Made by a program: the position numbers and the translations under genes. DNA of 64,000 nucleotides from Phycisphaerae bacterium (GTDB lineage Bacteria > Planctomycetota > Phycisphaerae > UBA1845 > UTPLA1). Below the pieces are notes generated by a model, which did not search any database, was not told the origin of the DNA, and saw only the letters and a program-made list of their open reading frames with translations. Of the stretch, positions 54,274-63,503 are shown one piece after another. The DNA is taken from positions 439,892-503,891 of the forward strand of contig JAKLKO010000001.1 in NCBI GenBank assembly GCA_023150615.1, written 5' to 3'. Numbering within the stretch: the stretch's first letter is position 1; each line of letters starts with the position of its first letter.

Positions 54274-55833
54274 CTACCACACCTGGTACTCCGGCATCGC
54301 CACGATCAGGAGCAACAGCTCTCGCACGGCTTCGGCATTCGCGGGCGACGCGAGGACGGCCGAGTCGCGAAGGGACTGCCGGAACGTGCTTATCAGCACC
54401 TCCCGCCGCGAGGCTTCGATCCGTCGCTGCAACAGGCGGTCGACGAAATCGTCGACCACCGCCTCCGGCGTTGTGAGCTTCCGCCGCGAGACGAGCGGCA
54501 TCGGATCGTACGGCGGCTGCGGGCCGTCATCGTCGGCCGGTTCCATCTCCGCCAGGTCGTCGCGCGTTCGCTCGCGCATCCGCTCCCAGCGCCGCCGGCG
54601 CGGACCCTCCGATCCGCTCAGCAACCGCGCGACCACGTTGTAGCGGTTGAACAGCGTCGCCGTGTTGATCCAGTTCAGTCCGCCGTCCCAGCCCTTCACG
54701 TTGGGCGGCTGAAAGAGGTCCTGGCCCATCATGCGCAGTCCGAAGGCCACGCCCGCGCGGTCGACCGGTCGGATCTCCAGCGCGCGGCACAGGCCGACCA
54801 CCAGCTCCACCGGGCTCTTGATCTTCACGAACATCACGCGCTCGGCGTAGAACTGATCGTGCATGAAAATCGCGCGGAGCAGCGGCTTCAGCTCGTACTT
54901 GTTCTTGCGCAGGACCGCCGCAAGCGGCCGGATCACCTGCGGATCCGGCTCGGTACCGGCGAAGAAGCGCCACAGTCGTTCGGTGATGTATTCGGCCGCG
55001 CGCGGCTTCTTCAGGATGATGTCGATGACGTCGCCGCCATTCCACGGCCCCCGCTCGCCGAGGAAGATCTTCACCCCGTCGTCGTGCTGCCGCGCGCGGA
55101 ACACGAACTCGCCCGACTCGCGCTCGATGCCCCAGCCGGTGAACGCCCGCGCCGCCTCGAGGACGTCGCGCTCGGTGTAGTGGCCGATCCCGAGCGTGAA
55201 CAGCTCCATCAGTTCCCGTGCGTAGTTCTCGTTCGGATGCCCTTTGACGTTCTGCGCGTTGTTCAGATAGAGGATCATCGCCGGGTCCCGGCTGACCTCG
55301 ACGAGCAGCGTGCGGAAGTTCCCGGTGGCGTGGCGGCGGAACAGCTCGTTCTGGTGCCACAGCAGCCGCGATGATTTCACCTCGCGCATGCCGCTTGTGA
55401 AGTGTCCGTGCCAGAACAGCACCATCTTCTCTTCGAGCGGGCGCGGCGTCTCCGCCATCCGCCGGACCCACGCACCGCGCATGCGCTCGAGCTGCGCGTT
55501 CTCGGCGCGACGCCGGTCCATGACGAGCTTCTGCCGCTCGTCGTCGGACATGGCCCGCAGTTCCGCGCGGCTCGGCAAATCGTGTGACGCCGGCTCGAAC
55601 GTCTCGCGCAGCGCCGGAATGCGTTCGTAATTCACGAGCGACTCGACCGCCGCCGCGCGACCCAGACTGGCGAGCTGCTCCACCTGCTCGGGCGTCCCGC
55701 CGAAGCCCGCGCGCCGCAGCAGGTGCGCTGCATGGTCCGGCGACCAGAGCGGCTCATTCCGCGGGCCGCCCGCGCTGCCGGCCGGGAATGCCAACGCGAG
55801 CAGGATCAGGAACCCGCCCCGATGCAACCTCAT
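54274..55833 (-). CDS. DUF1800 protein
   Basis: About 519 residues from the ATG at 55833, after GAGGTCGTCGG. A signal peptide (GGFLILLALAFPAGSAGG) is followed by the family opening HAAHLLRRAGFGGTPEQVEQ. It continues with KMVLFWHGHFTSGM, NENYARELMELFTLGIGHY and the end WDGGLNWINTATLFNR. The function of the family is unknown. First gene of the DUF1800-DUF1501 operon. Confidence 0.88.
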   Translation of the reverse strand: MRLHRGGFLILLALAFPAGSAGGPRNEPLWSPDHAAHLLRRAGFGGTPEQVEQLASLGRAAAVESLVNYERIPALRETFEPASHDLPSRAELRAMSDDERQKLVMDRRRAENAQLERMRGAWVRRMAETPRPLEEKMVLFWHGHFTSGMREVKSSRLLWHQNELFRRHATGNFRTLLVEVSRDPAMILYLNNAQNVKGHPNENYARELMELFTLGIGHYTERDVLEAARAFTGWGIERESGEFVFRARQHDDGVKIFLGERGPWNGGDVIDIILKKPRAAEYITERLWRFFAGTEPDPQVIRPLAAVLRKNKYELKPLLRAIFMHDQFYAERVMFVKIKSPVELVVGLCRALEIRPVDRAGVAFGLRMMGQDLFQPPNVKGWDGGLNWINTATLFNRYNVVARLLSGSEGPRRRRWERMRERTRDDLAEMEPADDDGPQPPYDPMPLVSRRKLTTPEAVVDDFVDRLLQRRIEASRREVLISTFRQSLRDSAVLASPANAEAVRELLLLIVAMPEYQVW

Positions 55834-56046
55834 CCGACGACCTCGATGGGAGCGATCGCGTCGCTCCGCACGTGTTGACGCCCGTCCCCGAGACACGGCC
55901 CCGGCGCCGACTCCGACTCCAGCGCTGGCGTTCGCCCATCCTGCCAAACGGCCCGGCCCGCCGTTTATTGTGAAGCCCGGACAGGCCGATAGATCATCGG
56001 CCGACCCTGTGCGACAATCGCCGCGACGGCCCCCGATGGAACGCCC

Positions 56047-56712
56047 ATGCGTCCGATTCTACTCGCCGCGCTCGTCCTGGCTCCCGCGCAATCCCCAAAC
56101 GTCCCGCCGCCGACCGGCCGACTCCAGATCTGGCCCAACGGGCGGAGCTTCGAAATCCGTGGTCTTCGAGCCGTGGCGATCGGGAGCCAAGAGCGGTTTG
56201 TCCTGACGACCGGCATGCGGATCGACGAGATTCGCGAGCAGGTCGCGACCGTTCCATGGGCGGAGCTGAGCGACCGGCTGGGTGAGCCCGCACGGCTGCT
56301 TCAGGCGACCCGAGTCCGCAGCAACGGCCCCACCGAGTTCATCGCTCTCCGGGTGAACCGCACCGGCCCGAAGGGCGTCGCCTACCAGATTCAGTATGTC
56401 GTGCAACCGGTTCAATACACGTCCGCCGGGCTGATCCGACAGATGAGCGTCGCCTATGGCGACGGCCGGGTCGTCCGTTCAAGCGAGGACCGCGTTCAGC
56501 TTCAGTACGCCGCGCGGGCCGGGCCGGTGGTTCTGGAGATCGTGGCCGAGCGCCTCGAACGCGCCCGACCCTACTGGCGGATCAGCTATCGCTGGGAGGA
56601 CCCGATGCTCCATCCCAGCCGCCTCCCACCGCCCGCCACGCAGCCGACCGCGACGCGCCCGGCGTCTACGACCCAGCCGGTGCGACCGCCGACGCGCTCG
56701 GCCGGTTCGTGA
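56047..56712 (+). CDS. Hypothetical exported protein with Pro/Thr-rich tail
   Basis: 221 residues. A short signal peptide (MRPILLAALVLAPAQS) is followed by a beta-rich domain (GRSFEIRGLRAVAIG, EFIALRVNRTGPKGV, YQIQYVVQPVQY, PVVLEIVAERLERARP). The low-complexity end ATQPTATRPASTTQP is typical of planctomycete secreted proteins. No family is recognised. Confidence 0.65.
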   Translation: MRPILLAALVLAPAQSPNVPPPTGRLQIWPNGRSFEIRGLRAVAIGSQERFVLTTGMRIDEIREQVATVPWAELSDRLGEPARLLQATRVRSNGPTEFIALRVNRTGPKGVAYQIQYVVQPVQYTSAGLIRQMSVAYGDGRVVRSSEDRVQLQYAARAGPVVLEIVAERLERARPYWRISYRWEDPMLHPSRLPPPATQPTATRPASTTQPVRPPTRSAGS

Positions 56713-56780
56713 CGGTCGCGGGACCGAGTGGTGAAGTACGCTATTACAGATAATCAATACCTGTTTATACGCTTGCGTGT

Positions 56781-56846
56781 TGCGGAATCGCGGCGCGATC
56801 TGAGGGCCGATAACGCCGTCGGGCCGCGCCTTACCGGGATTCCGCA
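56781..56846. promoter_or_regulatory. Long inverted repeat upstream of the Rrf2 gene
   Basis: TGCGGAATC (56781-56789) and GATTCCGCA (56838-56846) are exact reverse complements. Inside them GGCGCG and CGCGCC pair further. It may be the terminator of the preceding gene or a control structure for the Rrf2 promoter 50 bp downstream. There is no T-run, which weakens the terminator reading. Confidence 0.35.
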
Positions 56847-56896
56847 CCGTGAACGAAGTTTTTTTGGAATTAGGGTTTTCTCGCATAGACTCTTCG

Positions 56897-56902
56897 TATA
56901 AT
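56897..56902 (+). promoter_or_regulatory. Putative -10 box upstream of the Rrf2 gene
   Basis: A perfect TATAAT after an AT-rich stretch (GTTTTTTTGGAATTAGGG at 56858-56875). No clear -35. It would give a leader of about 175 nt before the ATG at 57086. Confidence 0.4.
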
Positions 56903-57085
56903 CCGGCACCAGTGGCAGACCGGCCGCGCCGGCGGTGTGCTTTCATCAGCCCGACACACTGGCGCGAGCGCGGGCGGTCGAAGAGCGGTCAACGTCTCGC
57001 GCGGCGCATCCGCACGGATCGTCGACTTAATTCGTCAGACGCCTCGCGGCAGGACGGGGTTTTATCGGGCGACGGGATACATCAC

Positions 57086-57511
57086 ATGGAAATGATGCGA
57101 ACCAAAGCCGCCTCCTATGCGCTGCTCGCGGTCTTTGAAATCGGCAAGCGAGCGCGAGGTTCCGGAGCATCGAACGGCGTGCAGGCCGGCGAAGTTGCCC
57201 AAAAGTACAAGCTGCCGACGGCGTACGCGGCCAAGATCATGAGTCAACTGGCGCGCGCGGGCGTGCTGCGATCCGACCGCGGTCCGCACGGCGGATTCCG
57301 CCTCAATCGCCCGGCCGACAAGATCACGCTGTACGACGTCTTTGACGGCGTCGGCGGCCTGATGCCCGAGTCGGGCACGGCCGCCGTCCCCGGCCTGCCG
57401 AACGCCGTGCAGAACACGCTCAACCGGACGTACAACGAGGTGGCGTCGAAGATGCGCGACATTCTGCGGAAGGTCACGCTCTCCGACGTGCTCGGGGGCA
57501 ACGGCCGCTAG
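57086..57511 (+). CDS. Rrf2-family transcriptional regulator
   Basis: About 141 residues from MEMMRTKAASYALLAVFEIG. The winged helix includes VQAGEVAQKYKLPTAYAAKI, LARAGVLRSDRGPHGGFRL and the wing KITLYDVFDGVGG. The three Cys residues that bind an Fe-S cluster in IscR/NsrR are absent, so it senses something else or acts as a simple repressor. The MRTKAASYALLA opening is shared with many planctomycete Rrf2 proteins. No target is apparent nearby. Confidence 0.82.
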   Translation: MEMMRTKAASYALLAVFEIGKRARGSGASNGVQAGEVAQKYKLPTAYAAKIMSQLARAGVLRSDRGPHGGFRLNRPADKITLYDVFDGVGGLMPESGTAAVPGLPNAVQNTLNRTYNEVASKMRDILRKVTLSDVLGGNGR

Positions 57512-57646
57512 AGCCTCCACGAACGCACCGGCCCGGACATTGATCTTGCGCCCGCGCGGTCCGCTGCACGGGCGCGCTCGTTTCCGCGCGGCGCCTTGCC
57601 AACGACCCTTCGCGCGATACACTGCCCGGCGGGAACGACGCCGTCT

Positions 57647-58123
57647 ATGCGTCCGGTTGGCGCGGCGCCTCGGCGCGGGAGTTCAGGCTTGGTTTCATCG
57701 CGGCGACGTCGGTATCGGATCGGTCTGGCGCTCGGCATCGGCGCGACCGGAATCCTCGCGTGCGGCCCGGCCTGCGTCGAGCGGACCGTGACCATCACGA
57801 CCGTTCCGGACGGTGCGGCCGTCGTGCTCAACGATCAGGAAGTCGGGAAATCGCCGGTTACGGTCCCGTTCACGTGGTACGGCGACTACGACCTCATCTG
57901 CCGCAAGGACGGCTTCAAGTCGCTGAAGACCAACGTCCGCATCAACGCCCCGTGGTACCAGACGCCCTTCATCGACTTGTTCGCCGAGTGCCTCTTTCCG
58001 TTCACGATCCGGGACAACCGCGCCTACGAATTCCAGCTCGAGTCCGAATCCCTGCCAGCGCGCGATGAGCTGGTCGGCCGCGCGAACGAATTCAAGGACC
58101 GCGCGCTGTTCGAGCAGAAATAA
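57647..58123 (+). CDS. PEGA-domain lipoprotein
   Basis: About 158 residues. A basic start and hydrophobic stretch lead to GILACGPACVERTV, where the second Cys before VERTVTI matches the lipid-attached Cys of similar proteins. A PEGA domain follows (TVPDGAAVVLNDQEVGKSPV, WYGDYDLICRKDGFKSLK). A short helical tail ends it. It is probably an outer-membrane or periplasmic surface protein of unknown role. The exact start is uncertain. Confidence 0.75.
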   Translation: MRPVGAAPRRGSSGLVSSRRRRYRIGLALGIGATGILACGPACVERTVTITTVPDGAAVVLNDQEVGKSPVTVPFTWYGDYDLICRKDGFKSLKTNVRINAPWYQTPFIDLFAECLFPFTIRDNRAYEFQLESESLPARDELVGRANEFKDRALFEQK

Positions 58124-58163
58124 CACCCGCCCCCGCTGCCGTGTCGGCCTGACGCGGTTTCCG

Positions 58164-58173
58164 CCCCCCCCCC
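58164..58173. repeat. Homopolymeric C10 tract
   Basis: Ten consecutive C residues lie 22 bp upstream of the tandem TACACT boxes and 144 bp before asnB. Such tracts can slip during replication. Confidence 0.8.
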
Positions 58174-58194
58174 GATGCATGATTTCGCCCGAAC

Positions 58195-58216
58195 GGGTAC
58201 ACTATGGGTACACTAT
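58195..58216 (+). promoter_or_regulatory. Tandem 11-bp repeat with two -10-like boxes
   Basis: GGGTACACTAT occurs twice head to tail without a gap. Each copy holds a TACACT hexamer (58198-58203 and 58209-58214), one helical turn apart. It may form overlapping promoters or a regulator site for asnB. Confidence 0.4.
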
Positions 58217-58316
58217 CGGTCGGGTCATAACGTCCGCGGAATCGTGACGCCGCCAGCCGGCGCTTTCGCCCACGTCATTCGAGCGCGGCGTACGAGGGAA
58301 GGTCCAGCGCGAGCGC

Positions 58317-60293
58317 ATGTGTGGCATCTGCGGCATCGTCGACTTCCAGCGACCCATTGACGGGCGATTGCTCGCCCGGATGAACGCCGTCCTCACCCAC
58401 CGCGGTCCCGACGACGAGGGCTTCTACCTGCGCGATCCGGCGGCGCTGGCCATGCGCCGTCTGAGCATCATCGACCTCGCCACGGGTCACCAACCCATCT
58501 CGAACGAGGATGAGACGATCTGGATCATCTTCAACGGCGAGGTCTACAACTTCCAATCGCTCCGCGAGGCGTTGATCCAGCGCGGTCATCGATTTCGCAC
58601 CGCCAGCGACACCGAGACCATCGTCCATCTCTATGAAGAGCACGGGCTGGATTTCGTGCGGCACATGATCGGCATGTTCGCCATCGCCCTGTGGGACCGG
58701 CGGCACGACCGACTCGTCCTCGTTCGCGATCGCCTGGGGATCAAGCCGCTCTACTACGCGCTGCACGCCGGGCGACTCCGCTTCGCCTCGGAGACCAAGG
58801 CGCTGCTGCAGGACGACGACCTGCCCCGGACTCTCGATCCGCTAGCCATCGTCGCGTACCTGAATTTCAACTCCCTGCCCGGCCCGGACACGATGTTCCG
58901 CGAGATTCGGAAGCTCCCGCCCGGACACCTCGCCATCTTCGATCGCGCCGGACTGCGGATCGAACAATACTGGAACGTCGACTACTCGCGACAGCGCGCC
59001 TGGCGCGAGGACGAGCTGCTCGAGGCGGTCGAAGCACTGCTTCGGGATTCCATCCGACTGCGGATGATCAGCGACGTGCCGCTGGGCGCGTTCCTATCCG
59101 GCGGGATCGACTCCAGCCTCGTCGTCGCGCTCATGGCCGAGATCTCTACGGCGCCCGTCGAGGCATTCTCGATCGGCTACGGGGCTGAAGGCGCGTTCAT
59201 GAACGAGTTCGAGTACTCGCAGGCGGTTGCGGAGCGCTGCGGTGCGCGACATCACAAGCTGACACTCACGTCGGACGACCTGCTCAAGGACGTCGATCGC
59301 GTCGCCTGGTTCCTCGACGAGCCGTGCGGCGACCCGGCCGCGTTCCTGACGCTGGCGCTCAGCGAGTTTACGCGGCGGCACGTCACGGTCGCGCTCTCCG
59401 GCATCGGCGGCGACGAGCTGTTCGCCGGCTATCGGCGCTACCGCGCGATCCAGTGGCAGAACGCCTATCGGAGAGTACCGCGGTTCGTCCGCCAGGGGCT
59501 TATCCGGCCGCTCCTGAGCGTGCTGCCCGAAAGCCGTACGTCGCGCTGGGCCAATCTCAGCCGGCTCGCGCGGAAGTTCAATCACGATGTCGATTCCGAT
59601 GCGCGCGCGTTCTATCGCAACATGGTCTCCTACCTGCCCGAGTTTGCCGGTCCGCTCTTTGCGGGCGACGCGATGCGCGTCCATCGCGAGACGTTTCGGC
59701 ACGGCGAGTTCGAGAGGCACTGGGACGCGGTCCCGCTGACCGCCTCGGACATCGACCGCGCCATGTACGTCGACACGAAGATGTACCTCGCCGATCAGCT
59801 CCTGTTTCTCCAGGACAAGATGACCATGGCCGCATCGCTCGAGTCCCGCGAGCCGCTGCTCGACTATCGCTTCGTTGAGCTGGCGGCGACCGTGCCGGCC
59901 ACGCAGAAGCTCCGCGGCGGAGAGCTCAAGTTCGTGCTCAAGCGGCTGGCCGAACGGCACATTCCGCGGCACTGCATCTACCGCGAGAAGAAGGGCTTCG
60001 TTGCCCCGATCGGGGCGTGGTTCCGCGGCCCGCTGCGCGAGCGGCTCCACGAGGCACTGCACCCCGATCGCGTCCGGCGGCGGGGGATCTTCCAGGTCGA
60101 CTACGTGGAGTGGATGAAGCGCGCGTTTTTCGACGAAGGCCGCGACCTGTCGGTCCAGCTCTACCAGGCCTTCATGCTCGAAACGTGGTTCAATCTCTTC
60201 GTAGACGGCGGCGGGCGGCGATTCTCCGCGACGGTCTCGGACGCCATCGCATCGCCCAAGCCCCCATCGCCGGTCGCGACGAATCCGGCCTGA
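58317..60293 (+). CDS. asnB: Asparagine synthase (glutamine-hydrolysing)
   Basis: 658 residues. The N-terminal Ntn amidotransferase has the nucleophile Cys2 (MCGICGIVDF) and ARMNAVLTHRGPDDEG. The C-terminal synthetase domain has the ATP-pyrophosphatase loop LGAFLSGGIDSSLVVALMAE and VALSGIGGDELFAGYRRYR. It makes Asn from Asp or amidates another acid. The layout (MRRLSIIDLATGHQPISNED, and length above 620) is like the exosortase-associated amidotransferases of polysaccharide clusters, which fits the PEP-CTERM protein here, but that is inference. Confidence 0.88.
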   Translation: MCGICGIVDFQRPIDGRLLARMNAVLTHRGPDDEGFYLRDPAALAMRRLSIIDLATGHQPISNEDETIWIIFNGEVYNFQSLREALIQRGHRFRTASDTETIVHLYEEHGLDFVRHMIGMFAIALWDRRHDRLVLVRDRLGIKPLYYALHAGRLRFASETKALLQDDDLPRTLDPLAIVAYLNFNSLPGPDTMFREIRKLPPGHLAIFDRAGLRIEQYWNVDYSRQRAWREDELLEAVEALLRDSIRLRMISDVPLGAFLSGGIDSSLVVALMAEISTAPVEAFSIGYGAEGAFMNEFEYSQAVAERCGARHHKLTLTSDDLLKDVDRVAWFLDEPCGDPAAFLTLALSEFTRRHVTVALSGIGGDELFAGYRRYRAIQWQNAYRRVPRFVRQGLIRPLLSVLPESRTSRWANLSRLARKFNHDVDSDARAFYRNMVSYLPEFAGPLFAGDAMRVHRETFRHGEFERHWDAVPLTASDIDRAMYVDTKMYLADQLLFLQDKMTMAASLESREPLLDYRFVELAATVPATQKLRGGELKFVLKRLAERHIPRHCIYREKKGFVAPIGAWFRGPLRERLHEALHPDRVRRRGIFQVDYVEWMKRAFFDEGRDLSVQLYQAFMLETWFNLFVDGGGRRFSATVSDAIASPKPPSPVATNPA

Positions 60294-60304
60294 TCGAGGA
60301 TCCC

Positions 60305-61618
60305 GTGCGAACGGAAGAGCGAATTCCCGGCGATGCCAATTCCCTGTGCGCGACGCGTGCGCGCCGCGGGATTGCCGCCGCGATCGCCGTATTCGCCGCA
60401 TCCGCCGGCGCCGCATCGGCCGCCGGCCCCGCGCGATGGCTCGACTCGAGCCGCGTCGAACAACTCGCGATTCTCGCCCTCGTCCAGACGATCTTCGCCG
60501 CGGCGATCGCCATCACCGTCCTGGGTCGCGAGCTCTCGCTCCGTCGGCACGAGAACACCGCGTGGCCCGATCGACTGCACCAACTGATCGAGCCGCACCG
60601 ACCGGCCGGAGCGTTGAATTCCGTCATCGCCATTGCGGCGGGCATTGTGCTTCTGCTGGGGGTCGGTCAGCTTTCCGTCGGCGGACCGGCGACGCGCGGC
60701 TTGGCCGCACTGCCGATCGCCTCCGCGATCGCGGTCGCGGTCGCGTGCTTCTACCTTGCGCATCGGCGCTGGAACGCCAATCTCTTCGGCCTCGGCGCGG
60801 CGCATGTCACCCTCGGCGTCGCGACGATCGCGATCCTGCCGCTCCCGACGCCCGGCACGAGCGGCCTCGTCTCGCGCCTGCCGCTGACGCTCAACGCGAT
60901 CCTCATCGCGCTTGCCGCGATGACGTTCATCTGGTGCTGGTTGGCCCGTTTTTGGGATCAGCAACTGCTCGATGGCCGTGCATGGACGACGGCCGGCCGC
61001 GCGATTCCGTACGTGCGGCGGATCGGGTTCCTCGTCGCGGCGCTCGCGGTGCTCGTCGCGTTCGAAATGGCCTTCTGGCCGCGCTGGCGGTACGTGCTGG
61101 AGCGCGACGATTCGGCGGCGCGCTGGCTCTCCGGCCTCGCCGCGATCCTGCTGCTCGCGCTGGTCACGGCCGGCGAAGCGCGGCGGAACGACTCGCCGAC
61201 GCTGGCGGGAATGACGATCCTGTCGCTCGCGGCGGCGGTGCTGTTCGCCGGATTCCGATGGCAGAACCTCGAGTGGCGGGGCTGGATCACGCAGTACTCG
61301 GCCGCCATCGCGGCCGTCGCCGCGCTGCCGATCCTCGCGCTGGCCGAAGCCCTGCCGGCGTCGCGCTGGCGGTGCTTTGCGCCGGGGCTGTGGTTCGCCG
61401 CGCTGCTGGTGCTGCCGGCGTTCGCGCTGACGCAGCTCCTGGCCAGCGCGCGACCGCCCGCGGAGTGGGTCCGCCCAATGACGCTCGCGACCACCGGCGT
61501 CCTCTACGCGCTCGCTGCGGCGCGCGAAGGGCGACGCGCCTTCCTGATCCTCGCGGCCATCCTGCTGCTGGCGGCCGTCGTCTTCTTGCTCCGCATCCTC
61601 GGCGTCCATACGATCTGA
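60305..61618 (+). CDS. Polytopic membrane protein of unknown function
   Basis: About 437 residues from a GTG at 60305 with GAGG five bases before; it starts 12 bp after the asnB stop. About ten to twelve hydrophobic segments can be counted (AAAIAVFAASAGAASAAG, ILALVQTIFAAAIAITVLG, and later VLFAGFRWQNLEWRGW, FLILAAILLLAAVVFLL). No family motif is recognised. It probably forms an operon with asnB and dtd. Confidence 0.65.
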   Translation: MRTEERIPGDANSLCATRARRGIAAAIAVFAASAGAASAAGPARWLDSSRVEQLAILALVQTIFAAAIAITVLGRELSLRRHENTAWPDRLHQLIEPHRPAGALNSVIAIAAGIVLLLGVGQLSVGGPATRGLAALPIASAIAVAVACFYLAHRRWNANLFGLGAAHVTLGVATIAILPLPTPGTSGLVSRLPLTLNAILIALAAMTFIWCWLARFWDQQLLDGRAWTTAGRAIPYVRRIGFLVAALAVLVAFEMAFWPRWRYVLERDDSAARWLSGLAAILLLALVTAGEARRNDSPTLAGMTILSLAAAVLFAGFRWQNLEWRGWITQYSAAIAAVAALPILALAEALPASRWRCFAPGLWFAALLVLPAFALTQLLASARPPAEWVRPMTLATTGVLYALAAAREGRRAFLILAAILLLAAVVFLLRILGVHTI

Positions 61619-61637
61619 CGACGTCGAAAGGCGCCGC

Positions 61638-62084
61638 ATGCGAGCCCTCGTTCAACGCGTCTCACACGCCCGGGTCGGCGTCGATGACCGCACCGTTGGG
61701 TCGATCAGCCGAGGTCTGCTCGTCTATGTCGGCGTGGCCGCCGACGACACCGCGGAAGACGCCGACGCGATCGCCGACAAGGTGCGCTACCTCCGCGTAT
61801 TCCCGGATGAGCACGGCAAGATCAACCGCGACGTGGCCCAGATCGGCGGCGCGGTCCTCGTGGTCAGCAACTTCTCCCTCATGGCGGATTGCCGGCAGGG
61901 CCGTCGGCCGGGATTTGATGCGGCCGCCCCGCCCGAGCTGGCCGAGCCGCTCTACGAGCGGGTCGTGACGCGGCTCCGCGACCACCTGCCGGTGGAGGCC
62001 GGGCAGTTCCGTGCCCTGATGCGGGTCGAGGCGGTCAACGATGGCCCCCTCAACCTGCTGCTTGACTCGCGTAGGACGATCTGA
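61638..62084 (+). CDS. dtd: D-aminoacyl-tRNA deacylase
   Basis: 148 residues. The DTD fold is clear: MRALVQRVSHARVGVD, ISRGLLVYVGVAADDT, DKVRYLRVFPDEHGKINRDV and the C-terminal cis-Pro motif VNDGPLNLLLDS. The usual SQFTLYAD...KGxRPSF motif reads SNFSLMADCRQGRRPGF, and GPVT reads GPLN. These are modest departures at conserved positions. It removes D-amino acids (and Gly from tRNA-Ala) as proofreading. Confidence 0.88.
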   Translation: MRALVQRVSHARVGVDDRTVGSISRGLLVYVGVAADDTAEDADAIADKVRYLRVFPDEHGKINRDVAQIGGAVLVVSNFSLMADCRQGRRPGFDAAAPPELAEPLYERVVTRLRDHLPVEAGQFRALMRVEAVNDGPLNLLLDSRRTI

Positions 62085-62133
62085 CTCGCGGGCGTTCGCA
62101 AGCCCTCGGCATTCCGGAGGATAGCCCCTGAAT

Positions 62134-62205
62134 AGCGGCGGTCGGACTTGAACCGACGACCCAGGGCTTATGAATCCCTTGCTCTGCCAACTGAGCTACG
62201 CCGCT
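62134..62205 (-). tRNA. tRNA-Met(CAT)
   Basis: Read on the minus strand, AGCGGCG pairs with CGCCGCT, the D-arm is AGCTCAGTTGGCAGAGC, the anticodon loop TTCATAA holds CAT and the T-arm is GTCGGTTCAAGTCCGAC. 72 nt, no encoded CCA. The A1-U72 pair fits elongator Met more than initiator; a lysidine-modified Ile tRNA is possible. Confidence 0.9.
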
Positions 62206-62449
62206 AGGTAGGCAAAAAATAGCCCAATCCGGCCCGACCGGCAAGTCCGAACGCCCCCCGCACCGATATTGAAAAGGGTGGATTGCGCGCCGGCGACGCC
62301 TGAACGGGCGATCCGGCGCCGTCCATTCCCTCGCGACCGGCCGCGCGCGGCGGTCCGATCGCAGGCCCGAAACCAACGGCGGAGCCGACGCTCGAACCCC
62401 GAGCCTCCTAGGCCGGGCGAGAGCGGACTGGGGCTGACAAGGAGGTCGT

Positions 62450-63364
62450 ATGCCCGCACGAACCCAACTCCTCGAAGACCTGCGTCGACGCGTCACGCAA
62501 CTCGAACGGCAGAACCGGCGGCTCAGGACGTCGGCGGCCGCGATCATCGTCGGGTTGTGCGCGATCGTCGTCCTCGGCGGCCAGGCCCGTCCGCTTCAAC
62601 TGAACAACGTAATCGAGGCCGAGCGATTCATCGTTCGCGACGCGAAGGGAAGCGTGCGGGCGCGGCTATTCGCGGACGAATCGGGCCGGGCGAGCCTGAC
62701 GCTTTCCGACAACGAGGGGCGCACACGGATGGGCCTCGGCGTCGCCGCGGATGGTTCGCCAGTGCTCGTGCTGGGAGACCGCGACGGCCGGACGCGTGCC
62801 GAGCTCAGCGTCAAACCGAATGGCGCGACGACGCTCGGTCTGGGAGATCCGCAGGGCCGGTTCCGCGCCACGCTCGAGGTCGGGACCGATGGATCGTCCC
62901 ACCTCTACCTGCTCGATGACGGCGGGCGATCGCGCACGGATGTGACTGTCGGCGCGGACGGCGTGCCCGCCATCGCCTTCAGCGATGCCAAGGGCATGGC
63001 GAGAATGCGCATGACTGCGGCTGGCACCGATGGGGCGCCGAGCGTATCGATGGCCGATGTGGACGGACGACTCCGCGCCGCCCTTGGGCTGTTCCCGGAT
63101 GCTTCGTGGGGCCTGGCGGTGGGTGATAAGCTGGCGAGGGTGCGATCGCGTTTCGGCGTGACCGCCGACGGGTCGCCGTCCATCTCGCTGGCCGACGACG
63201 CAGGCAAAACGCGTGCGAATTTCAGCGTCTTCGCGGACGGCACCAACCTCATCATGTACGACAGGCAGAGCAAGAGCCGCGTGCAATTGGGCGTCTGGCC
63301 CGATGGCCGACCCGCGCTGGGGCTTTACGACGACAGCGGCGAAACGCTCTGGAGCTCGCCGTAG
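62450..63364 (+). CDS. Membrane-anchored protein with tandem ~23-residue beta repeats
   Basis: 304 residues; ATG after AAGGAGGTCGT. A short coiled start (LEDLRRRVTQLERQNRRL) and one membrane helix (AAAIIVGLCAIVVLGG) are followed by about ten repeats of a 22-25 residue unit of the type LSLxDxxGRxRAxLxVxxDGxP. These resemble DxxGxxR beta-hairpin repeats found in bacterial surface proteins. Likely anchored in the inner membrane with the repeats outside. Function unknown. Confidence 0.72.
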   Translation: MPARTQLLEDLRRRVTQLERQNRRLRTSAAAIIVGLCAIVVLGGQARPLQLNNVIEAERFIVRDAKGSVRARLFADESGRASLTLSDNEGRTRMGLGVAADGSPVLVLGDRDGRTRAELSVKPNGATTLGLGDPQGRFRATLEVGTDGSSHLYLLDDGGRSRTDVTVGADGVPAIAFSDAKGMARMRMTAAGTDGAPSVSMADVDGRLRAALGLFPDASWGLAVGDKLARVRSRFGVTADGSPSISLADDAGKTRANFSVFADGTNLIMYDRQSKSRVQLGVWPDGRPALGLYDDSGETLWSSP

Positions 63365-63471
63365 GGACATGGTTCGGACCCTCGGCATCCGCGACTGACG
63401 GCGGGCGCCACCTGCGGGGCGATGCGGAAGGTAATCGGGTAGGCGGGGGCCTTGCGGCCCCGGCCTCCCAC

Positions 63472-63502
63472 ACCACCGGACGTGCCGTTCGGCATCCGGC
63501 GG
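63472..63502 (-). ncRNA. Group II intron domain V
   Basis: On the minus strand ACCGCCGGA pairs with TCCGGTGGT (one G-U), with an inner GCC/GGC pair closed by a GAAC loop. It starts 2 nt after the maturase stop codon, the usual place for domain V. Confidence 0.6.
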
Positions 63503-63503
63503 T

